This document shows positions 1-6,632 of a stretch of DNA of 60,478 bases, piece after piece; positions within the stretch are counted from its first letter, which is position 1, and each line of letters starts with the position of its first letter. The translations under genes were made by a program, and so were the position numbers. The DNA comes from an uncultured Agitococcus sp. GTDB taxonomy: Bacteria; Pseudomonadota; Gammaproteobacteria; Pseudomonadales; Moraxellaceae. The stretch lies in the NCBI RefSeq assembly GCF_937920075.1, contig NZ_CALETI010000172.1, positions 1 to 60,478 on the forward strand, in the 5' to 3' direction. The notes below the pieces were generated by a model. That model saw only the letters and a list, made by a program, of their open reading frames with translations. It did no database searches and had not been told where the DNA came from.

Positions 1-1
1 T

Positions 2-454
2 TCTGGCTATAAAACATGGGGTATTTATTACAGCTCGCTCAATATTCAAGACGATTATAGTGTGACGACAAATTGGGATTTATATAGCAAATGGACAAAA
101 GTTAAAAATCACTTAGCCAATGCCAGCCAAGGCAGTTATGGCACTATTTATATGAATTATTTGAGTGCCTCTGGTGGTTCATTTCCCTATTTTATTGCCT
201 CTGGTAATAGCTCGCCACAAACGGGAGCTCCGTTATTATCAACAGGTTTAACCACCCCAGGTTTTAAATCGTCTTATCCAGACTTTCCGCGTGTCGCTTG
301 TTTTATTGGCATTTGTACCATTGCTTTTGAAGGCACAAATCGTTTGGCGAGTGAACGTTTAGCAGGCACTACTTATGGTCGTGTTGGTATTTTAATGACC
401 GATTTTCCCGGTAAGCAATTAATCCAAAATACCATTAGTCATAACTTTCGCTAA
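2..454 (+). CDS. PI-PLC X-domain-like phosphodiesterase, C-terminal part (5' truncated by window edge)
   Basis: The open frame enters from the left edge, so only about 150 C-terminal residues are visible. Near the end it has the segment GRVGILMTDFPGKQLIQNTI, which resembles the last strand and helix of bacterial phosphatidylinositol-specific phospholipase C barrels (a G-[IV]-hydrophobic-D-[FY]-P pattern). Earlier parts such as the W-x-K-W-x-K-[IV] stretch and the N-Y-L-S-A-S strand also fit. Enzymes of this family cleave PI or GPI anchors and are usually secreted; the catalytic histidines and signal peptide would lie upstream of the window. The family assignment rests on the C-terminal pattern only. 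Confidence 0.55.
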   Translation, partial: SGYKTWGIYYSSLNIQDDYSVTTNWDLYSKWTKVKNHLANASQGSYGTIYMNYLSASGGSFPYFIASGNSSPQTGAPLLSTGLTTPGFKSSYPDFPRVACFIGICTIAFEGTNRLASERLAGTTYGRVGILMTDFPGKQLIQNTISHNFR

Positions 455-506
455 TAGTTTGGTCTTTAAATAGATAAAATTAATTGGATAGCCTTTAGAG
501 AAAGAT

Positions 507-544
507 GCTTTTAAACAAATTGAATTTGCAATTTGTTTAAAAGC
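507..544. repeat. Perfect 15-bp hairpin with outer extension
   Basis: Arms GCTTTTAAACAAATT (507-521) and its exact complement (530-544) flank an 8-nt loop. A second matched pair GGATAGC (486-492) / GCTATCC (543-549) brackets it. No T-run follows, so it is not a typical intrinsic terminator, although it could end transcription or protect the 3' end of the PI-PLC-like mRNA. Confidence 0.6.
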
Positions 545-566
545 TATCCATATTTATTAAAGACAT

Positions 567-673
567 AGGACTGACGTGTTTTACCCAAACTAACACATCT
601 TGTGAGCGTGAAACCGTTACTTCGACTATGCTCAATTGAAATGCAAACAAATAGTGATAGTTGTGTAAGTCTT
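567..673. repeat. Degenerate AGGACTTACGCA-family repeat
   Basis: It starts AGGACTGACGTG and ends with a GTGATAGTTGTGTAAGTCTT-like end that matches the end of the 18320-18364 copy at most positions. A TTCGACTATGCTCA fragment of the second repeat family lies at 620-633. Confidence 0.45.
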
Positions 674-758
674 AAGACAATGTTTGCTACAGATTTGTCG
701 AATGATTGATAAATTTTTTAAGGTAAGGACATAGTAAGTACAATCCTAGGCCTTGGTT

Positions 759-1460
759 ATGTTTAAGCGTACATTATTATTGGCGAGTTTATTAGCAACA
801 ACGACGACTGCATTAGCAGCAGGTGATTTAGACGAATTACGAGACACAGGCGATAAAAAAGAATGGCGTTTATATAAAAGCGATAAACGTCATAATATTC
901 AAGTGTATGTCAAAAATGAAGAAGGTCAGGCTGTTCGTTCTTTTAGAGTAGAAGCAGTACTTGAAGCACCTGTTGAAACCTTAGCACGTATTCAGTTTGA
1001 TATTGATTCCTTTCCTCGTTGGTATTTTGCCGTCACTGAAGCAAAGTTTTTAAAGAAAATTAGTGATCGGGAATATATCTTTTATATGGTGCACGATGCG
1101 CCTGTGGGTACTCCAGATCGTGATGTTATTTTAAAAGTCACCATTGATCCAATCACCAAAAAACAGCCTTATGTGTTGTTAAAATTTGATGCCTTACCCG
1201 ATTATTTGCCAGCACGTCCGCCTTATGTGCGTATGTTGGCCGAAAACTACACCGTAAAATGGACACCAATTGATAAAAATACCACACGTCTAGAGTCTGA
1301 AGGATTTATTCATCCTGGTGGTAATGCACCAAGCTGGGCGGTTAATTTTGTTCAGGGTAAAGGCCCTTATGCTAATATGATGGGCTTAAGAAGAATGTTG
1401 TTTCTGCCGCAATATAACGACCCACAAGCACCTTTAATGTTTCCAATACGCAAAGATTAA
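759..1460 (+). CDS. Secreted START-domain (lipid-binding) protein
   Basis: This is a 233-residue protein. A signal peptide is visible (MFKRTLLLASLLATTTTALA-A), so it should act in the periplasm. The rest matches bacterial START-domain proteins (StAR-related lipid transfer fold): a W-R-L-Y-K-x-x-x-x-I-x-V-Y opening, a long helix-grip core, the R-D-V-I-L-K-V strand, and the G-F-I-H-P-G-G-N-A-P-x-W-A-V-N-F C-terminal helix. START domains bind one hydrophobic ligand; the ligand here is unknown. I chose the ATG at 759 because AGG at 748-750 is 8 nt upstream; a TTG at 753 is in frame but poorly placed. The gene stands alone ahead of the nuo operon, separated by 236 bp. Confidence 0.8.
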   Translation: MFKRTLLLASLLATTTTALAAGDLDELRDTGDKKEWRLYKSDKRHNIQVYVKNEEGQAVRSFRVEAVLEAPVETLARIQFDIDSFPRWYFAVTEAKFLKKISDREYIFYMVHDAPVGTPDRDVILKVTIDPITKKQPYVLLKFDALPDYLPARPPYVRMLAENYTVKWTPIDKNTTRLESEGFIHPGGNAPSWAVNFVQGKGPYANMMGLRRMLFLPQYNDPQAPLMFPIRKD

Positions 1461-1696
1461 CAATTGTAACTTTGGCCTTGTCCTTGCTGCGGCGTAAGTT
1501 GCAGTAGGGAAATCGGTTAAAAACTCTTATCTTCACCATCTAGAACAAATAATCATAACTGTAGTACAATATATGTAATTGTATGTAACAAAGCTTATGG
1601 ACTTTGTCTCTTTAGGCATAATCCTTGTAGGGTTGCTTTGTAAGTTGAGTTGCTGTCAAATCTATTTCCCCGCTTTGAGTGCTAGGAGTCCCCTGC

Positions 1697-2116
1697 ATGT
1701 CCCCTGTTGATGCAATGGCGCATAACTGGTCTTTTGCCATTTATATTTTTGGTATTGTTTTTATTTGCACCTTTATGTTGGCGATTCCCGTTTGGTTAGG
1801 GGGAAAAGCTAAAGGTCGTGCCACCAATGAGCCGTTTGAATCAGGTATTGTGCCAGCAGGCGGCGCACGTATTCGTTTTTCTGCCAAATTCTATTTAATT
1901 GCCATGTTTTTCGTGATTTTTGATATTGAAGCTCTGTTTTTATATGCATGGGCTGTATCAGTACGAGAAAGTGGTTGGGCCGGATTTATTGAAGCTTTCA
2001 TTTTTATTTTTGTCTTGTTAGCAGGTTTGGTTTATATCTGGAAGTTGGGCGCATTGGATTGGACTGCCGAAGCACGTCGCCGTAAACAAAAGCCTCGCCA
2101 ACAAACCTTATCTTGA
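1697..2116 (+). CDS. nuoA: NADH-quinone oxidoreductase subunit A
   Basis: NuoA is a small membrane subunit of complex I at the junction of the peripheral and membrane arms. The 139-residue protein has three hydrophobic segments (about residues 13-37, 60-85 and 92-115) and the conserved loop E-P-F-E-S-G-I-V-P followed by R-[IF]-x-[FA]-K-F-Y-L-I-A-M-x-F-V-I-F-D-I-E. The start is set by AGGAG (1684-1688) 8 nt before ATG 1697; an in-frame GTG at 1679 lies upstream of that site. It is the first gene of a 13-gene operon, and nuoB follows after 11 nt. Confidence 0.96.
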   Translation: MSPVDAMAHNWSFAIYIFGIVFICTFMLAIPVWLGGKAKGRATNEPFESGIVPAGGARIRFSAKFYLIAMFFVIFDIEALFLYAWAVSVRESGWAGFIEAFIFIFVLLAGLVYIWKLGALDWTAEARRRKQKPRQQTLS

Positions 2117-2127
2117 GGTTTTGACTT

Positions 2128-2799
2128 ATGGATTACACCTTAACGCGCATTGATCCAAACAATCCGCAACAGCGTTATCCTGCACCTAAAGAAATCGTTC
2201 GTGATCCTTTAGAAGAGCATGTTCATAAAAATATTTATATGGGCAAACTCGAAGACATGTTGCATGGTGCTGTTAACTGGGGGCGTAAAAACTCCTTATG
2301 GCCGTATAACTTCGGTTTGTCGTGCTGTTATGTCGAAATGGCAACTGCCTTTACTGCGCCGCATGACTTAGCCCGTTTTGGTGCAGAAGTTATTCGTGCC
2401 TCACCCCGTCAAGCTGACTTAATGGTGGTGGCAGGTACTTGTTTTATCAAGATGGCACCTGTTGTTCAACGTTTATATGAGCAAATGTTAGAGCCAAAAT
2501 GGGTTATCTCTATGGGTTCTTGTGCTAATTCGGGTGGTATGTACGATATTTATTCTGTGGTACAAGGTGTGGATAAGTTTTTGCCTGTGGATTTATACAT
2601 TCCCGGTTGTCCACCACGTCCCGAAGCCTTTTTGCAAGGTTTAATGTTATTACAAGAATCGATTGGTAAAGAACGTCGCCCATTAACATGGGTCGGTGGT
2701 GATCAAGGCGTTTATCGCCCTGTAATGCCAGCCGAGCGTGACGTTAAACAAGCGGAACGTATCCAAGTCACCAACTTGCGTACTCCAGACCAAGTCTAA
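2128..2799 (+). CDS. nuoB: NADH-quinone oxidoreductase subunit B
   Basis: This subunit carries the N2 [4Fe-4S] cluster that passes electrons to quinone. The 223-residue protein has all expected ligands: the tandem cysteines in GLSCCYVEM, the cysteine in AGTCFIKMAP, and the cysteine in IPGCPPRPEAF, with the GSCANSGGMYD loop between. It has no membrane segments and docks in the peripheral arm against NuoCD. GAGG at 2115-2118 precedes ATG 2128. The 163-bp gap to nuoCD is the largest inside the operon. Confidence 0.97.
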   Translation: MDYTLTRIDPNNPQQRYPAPKEIVRDPLEEHVHKNIYMGKLEDMLHGAVNWGRKNSLWPYNFGLSCCYVEMATAFTAPHDLARFGAEVIRASPRQADLMVVAGTCFIKMAPVVQRLYEQMLEPKWVISMGSCANSGGMYDIYSVVQGVDKFLPVDLYIPGCPPRPEAFLQGLMLLQESIGKERRPLTWVGGDQGVYRPVMPAERDVKQAERIQVTNLRTPDQV

Positions 2800-2962
2800 A
2801 TTAAGCGTTTTACGAGTGTTTACCGACGGTTAGGTAGCCAACGATAAGATTTAGTATTGTCTATACTCAAGCTTTAAGCGTGGGTGTGGACAATAAAGGC
2901 TAAGTCTCAGAGAGTTGCATGCCAGTAATCATGGAAGCGCTCATCAAGTGATGATTTGATAG

Positions 2963-4726
2963 ATGGCCGAACATACTGCTGATACCCAGTTGCCTGAAGT
3001 GGTGCGTGAGTTATACGCCCAATTTGGTGCCGAAACTTTTGTGCTGCAAGCGACTAAAGATGATGTTCCAACCTTATGGGTGGGGCGTGATAAATTAGTC
3101 GAAGTCTTGCGTTTTTTGCGTCACGTTTCCCGCCCTTATAGCATGTTATATGACTTAAGTGCGATGGATGAACGCTTACGTCAACATCGTTATGGTTTGC
3201 CTGCGGCTGACTTTACCGTGTTCTATCATTTACTCTCTATTGAGCGTAATAGTGATGTGCGGATTAAAGTCGCATTATCTGCTGATAGCTTACATGTACC
3301 GTCCGTTATTAACATTTGGCCAAATGCCAACTGGTATGAGCGTGAAGTGTGGGACTTATTTGGTATTGAGTTTGATGGCCACCCTCTGTTAGTGCGTATT
3401 ATGTTGCCACGTACATGGACAGGTCATCCTTTACGCAAAGATTATCCAGCACGTGCTACCGAATTTGATCCGTTCATGCTCGATGCCGCCAAACAAGATG
3501 CTGAGCAAGAAGCCTTACGTTTTAACCCTGAAGAGTGGGGCATGAAACGTGGCACCAAAGATGAGGACTTTATGTTCCTCAACTTAGGTCCTAACCATCC
3601 TTCTGCACATGGTGCGTTTCGTATCGTCTTGCAATTAGATGGTGAAGAAATCATTGATTGTGTACCAGATATTGGTTATCACCATCGTGGCGCAGAAAAA
3701 ATGGCCGAACGCCAATCATGGCATAGTTTTATTCCTTATACCGACCGTATCGACTACCTCGGTGGGGTAATGAACAACTTGCCCTATGTCTTGGCTGTTG
3801 AAAAGTTGGCAGGAATTAAAGTGCCTGCACGCGTACAAACCATTCGGGTGATGATGGCGGAATTCTTCCGTATTACCAGTCATTTATTGTTCTTGGGTAC
3901 ATATATTCAAGACGTGGGCGGCATGACCCCCATTTTCTTTATGTTTACCGACCGTATGAAGGCTTACGATGTCATCGAGGCGATTACAGGCGGTCGTATG
4001 CACCCTGCATGGTTCCGTATTGGTGGTGTTGCCCACGATTTACCGCAAGGTTGGGACAGATTAGTCCGTGAGTTTGTCGAATGGTTGCCAAAACGTTTGG
4101 ATGAATACGTCAAAGCCGCGATTAAAAATGGTATTTTGCGTGCCCGTACCATTGGGACTGCCCAATACAACAGCGAACAAGCTATTGCATGGGGTGTGAC
4201 AGGTGCGGGTTTACGTGCCACAGGTATTGATTACGATTTGCGTAAAGCACGTCCATACTCTGGTTATGAAAACTTTGACTTTGAAGTGCCAATTGCCCAT
4301 AACGGCGATGCCTACGACCGTTGTTTGGTGCGTATCGAAGAAATGCGTCAAAGTATTCGTATTATCAAGCAGTGTTTAGAAAATATGCCTGCAGGTGATT
4401 ATAAGGCTGACCATCCGTTAACCTGTCCACCACCCAAAGAAAAAACCTTACAACACATTGAAACCTTGATTACCCACTTCTTGAGTGTATCGTGGGGGCC
4501 AGTCATGCCCGCAGGTGAAGCCAGTCAAATGATTGAGGCAACCAAAGGTATCAATAGTTACTACTTAACCAGCGATAACGCCACCATGAGTTATCGTACA
4601 CGGATTCGTACACCCAGTTTTGCCCATTTACAGCAAATTCCATCGGTGATTAATGGCAGCATGATTCCAGATTTGATTGCTTATTTAGCCAGTATCGACT
4701 TTGTGATGGCTGACGTTGACCGTTAA
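2963..4726 (+). CDS. nuoCD: NADH-quinone oxidoreductase fused subunit C/D
   Basis: This 587-residue fusion joins the 30-kDa subunit (NuoC, residues about 1-180) and the 49-kDa subunit (NuoD, about 200-587), the fused form seen in Escherichia and Acinetobacter. The NuoC part shows NIWPNANWYEREVWDLFG and the HPLRKDYP end. The NuoD part shows NLGPNHPSAHGAFR, PDIGYHHRGAEK and the C-terminal ADVDR, which line the quinone-reduction site next to cluster N2. It starts at ATG 2963 without a strong Shine-Dalgarno, and a tiny reading frame (2919-2951) ends 11 nt before it. A 50-bp palindromic repeat separates it from nuoE. Confidence 0.97.
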   Translation: MAEHTADTQLPEVVRELYAQFGAETFVLQATKDDVPTLWVGRDKLVEVLRFLRHVSRPYSMLYDLSAMDERLRQHRYGLPAADFTVFYHLLSIERNSDVRIKVALSADSLHVPSVINIWPNANWYEREVWDLFGIEFDGHPLLVRIMLPRTWTGHPLRKDYPARATEFDPFMLDAAKQDAEQEALRFNPEEWGMKRGTKDEDFMFLNLGPNHPSAHGAFRIVLQLDGEEIIDCVPDIGYHHRGAEKMAERQSWHSFIPYTDRIDYLGGVMNNLPYVLAVEKLAGIKVPARVQTIRVMMAEFFRITSHLLFLGTYIQDVGGMTPIFFMFTDRMKAYDVIEAITGGRMHPAWFRIGGVAHDLPQGWDRLVREFVEWLPKRLDEYVKAAIKNGILRARTIGTAQYNSEQAIAWGVTGAGLRATGIDYDLRKARPYSGYENFDFEVPIAHNGDAYDRCLVRIEEMRQSIRIIKQCLENMPAGDYKADHPLTCPPPKEKTLQHIETLITHFLSVSWGPVMPAGEASQMIEATKGINSYYLTSDNATMSYRTRIRTPSFAHLQQIPSVINGSMIPDLIAYLASIDFVMADVDR

Positions 4727-4746
4727 GAGCTGAACTTGCGTATTGC

Positions 4747-4796
4747 ACCCCCCTCAGTCCCCCCTTGTTAAGGGGGGATGCCAAAGGCAGGGGGGT
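4747..4796. repeat. 50-bp GC-rich palindromic repeat (family C) inside the nuo operon
   Basis: It begins ACCCCCCTCAGTCC and ends GGCAGGGGGGT, with an inner CCCCCCTTGTTAAGGGGGG hairpin. A copy of exactly the same length lies in the opposite orientation at 22144-22193. It sits between nuoCD and nuoE, and its inner hairpin could attenuate or process the message. Confidence 0.85.
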
Positions 4797-4824
4797 ATGT
4801 AAGTTCTTAGAGAGGCTTGAAAAA

Positions 4825-5334
4825 ATGATTATTTGTACTAGTCGCCGTCCCAAATTTACTGACGGTTATGTGATGTCCGAACAAGAGCGTCACGATATTG
4901 AACATGCGCTAGAGCATTATGAAGACTCGCGTGCGGCGTCTATTGATGCGCTAAAAATTGTGCAAAAGAAGCATGGTTGGGTACCTGACAGTGCCATTTA
5001 TGCCATTGCCGATATTATTAAAATCCCTGCGGCTGATGTCGATGGCGTTGCCACCTTTTATAACAAGATTTTTCGTAAGCCAGTCGGCAGAAACGTGATT
5101 ATGGTTTGCGACAGTATCGGTTGTTTTTTAACAGGTTATGAAGATTTAATTGCTGAAATTAAACAACAATTAAACATCGACTATGGCCAAACCACGCCAG
5201 ATAACCGTTTTACCTTATTACCCATTTGCTGTTTAGGTAACTGTGACAAAGGGCCAACGTTAATGATTAACGAAGACACCCACGGGCCAGTCAGCATCGA
5301 ACAAGTTTCTTCTTTATTGGAGCAGTACCAATGA
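4825..5334 (+). CDS. nuoE: NADH-quinone oxidoreductase subunit E
   Basis: The 169-residue peripheral-arm subunit of the NADH dehydrogenase module carries the N1a [2Fe-2S] cluster. The ligands lie in CDSIGCFLTG and LPICCLGNCDKGP, and the helical start A-S-I-D-A-L-K-I-V-Q-K-K-H-G-W-V-P-D is typical. I place the start at ATG 4825, preceded by AGAGAGG at about 4809-4815; this gives a length close to the E. coli protein (166). A longer in-frame extension from TTG 4765 would lie in the 50-bp repeat and is rejected. A further in-frame ATG (MSEQERHD) is at 4873. The stop overlaps the nuoF start by 4 nt. Confidence 0.94.
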   Translation: MIICTSRRPKFTDGYVMSEQERHDIEHALEHYEDSRAASIDALKIVQKKHGWVPDSAIYAIADIIKIPAADVDGVATFYNKIFRKPVGRNVIMVCDSIGCFLTGYEDLIAEIKQQLNIDYGQTTPDNRFTLLPICCLGNCDKGPTLMINEDTHGPVSIEQVSSLLEQYQ

Positions 5335-6626
5335 CAGTGGTTTCTGCCGACACTCGGCCATTAACATGGCGACTCCAGCATGGCGAGGCCATTACCGATA
5401 TTAAGACCTATGAGTCTTTAGAAGGTTATGCCGCAGTCCACAAAGCCATTAAACAGATGTCGCCACAAGACGTACAAAAACTGGTCAAAGATGCCAATTT
5501 ACGCGGACGGGGCGGTGCAGGCTTCCCCACAGGCGTAAAGTGGAGCTTGATTCCGATGGGCGAAGACGCAGGGGTAAAATACCTCGTCTGTAACGCCGAT
5601 GAAATGGAACCGGGTACATTCAAAGACCGCTTATTGATGGAAAAATTGCCCCATCAATTAGTGGAAGCGATGATTGTGGCAGGTTATGCCATTCAAGCAA
5701 CACGCGCTTATATCTTCTTGCGTGGCGAATATATTTTAGCGGCAGATCGCTTAAATGCGGCCATTGAACAAGCCAAAGCTGCAGGTTACTTAGGTAACAA
5801 TATTTTAGGCTCGGGTTGGAGTATGGATTTATATGTTCATACAGGTGCAGGGCGTTATATTTGTGGTGAAGAAACCGCATTAATTAACTCTTTAGAAGGC
5901 CGTCGTGCTAATCCACGCGCCAAACCACCGTTCCCACAAATTGCTGGGGCATGGGGTAAACCAACGATTGTTAACAACGTTGAGACCTTATGTAACATCG
6001 CACCAATCATTATGCGTGGTGCTGAATGGTTTAAAGGTTTGTCTGAAGGCAAAAGTCCCGATGCAGGCACTAAATTATATGGTGTTTCTGGTCGTGCTAA
6101 ACGTACAGGCGTTTGGGAGTTACCGATTGGCACTACCGCGCGTGAATTGTTAGAAGTGCATGCAGGCGGTATGAAAGATGGCCTTAACCTAAAATGTTGG
6201 TTACCCGGTGGCGCATCAACCGACTTTTTAATGCCCGAACATCTCGATTTAGCCATGGATTACGACACCATTATGAAAGCAGGCAGCCGTATGGGGACTG
6301 GCTTAATTATGGTGGTTGATGACAAACAAAACATGATTTCGGTATTGCGTAACCTTGAAGAATTCTTTGCACGAGAATCTTGTGGTTGGTGTACACCGTG
6401 TCGTGACGGTTTGCCGTGGGGTGTGAAAATCTTACGTGCTTTAGAACGTGGTGAAGGTCATCCAGATGATATTGAGCAGTTAAGCAAACTGACTCGTGAT
6501 TTGTGGATTGGTAAAACCTTCTGTGCTCACGCACCAGGTGCGATGGAGCCATTAATGAGTGCGCTCAAGTATTTCCGCTCTGAATTTGAACAAGGCATCG
6601 CCAAAGATGCCATGATAAATGGGTAA
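5331..6626 (+). CDS. nuoF: NADH-quinone oxidoreductase subunit F
   Basis: This is the NADH- and FMN-binding subunit where electrons enter complex I. The 431-residue protein has the FMN/NADH glycine-rich region LRGRGGAGFPTGVKW, the CNADEMEPGTFKDR segment, YICGEETALINSLEG, and the N3 [4Fe-4S] ligands ESCGWCTPCRDG plus the later cysteine in KTFCAHAPGA. It shares ATGA with the nuoE stop, which suggests translational coupling, and nuoG begins 6 nt after its stop. Confidence 0.97.
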   Translation: MTVVSADTRPLTWRLQHGEAITDIKTYESLEGYAAVHKAIKQMSPQDVQKLVKDANLRGRGGAGFPTGVKWSLIPMGEDAGVKYLVCNADEMEPGTFKDRLLMEKLPHQLVEAMIVAGYAIQATRAYIFLRGEYILAADRLNAAIEQAKAAGYLGNNILGSGWSMDLYVHTGAGRYICGEETALINSLEGRRANPRAKPPFPQIAGAWGKPTIVNNVETLCNIAPIIMRGAEWFKGLSEGKSPDAGTKLYGVSGRAKRTGVWELPIGTTARELLEVHAGGMKDGLNLKCWLPGGASTDFLMPEHLDLAMDYDTIMKAGSRMGTGLIMVVDDKQNMISVLRNLEEFFARESCGWCTPCRDGLPWGVKILRALERGEGHPDDIEQLSKLTRDLWIGKTFCAHAPGAMEPLMSALKYFRSEFEQGIAKDAMING

Positions 6627-6632
6627 ACAGGC

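Larger units (their letters stand above)
455..758. other. Gene-free stretch holding a long hairpin and a degenerate repeat copy
   Basis: No convincing gene lies here. It holds a 15-bp perfect inverted repeat (507-544), a degenerate copy of the AGGACTTACGCA repeat family (567-673) with a fragment of the TTCGACT family inside it (619-633), and the ribosome binding site of the next gene. Confidence 0.6.

Noticed and set aside
4765..4824. Longer nuoE start (TTG 4765)
   Set aside because: It lies inside the 50-bp repeat, has no ribosome binding site and gives residues unlike NuoE; ATG 4825 follows AGAGAGG.
5620..6552. Antisense open frames over nuoF
   Set aside because: They are shadows of a well-conserved gene and have no ribosome binding sites or recognisable domains.
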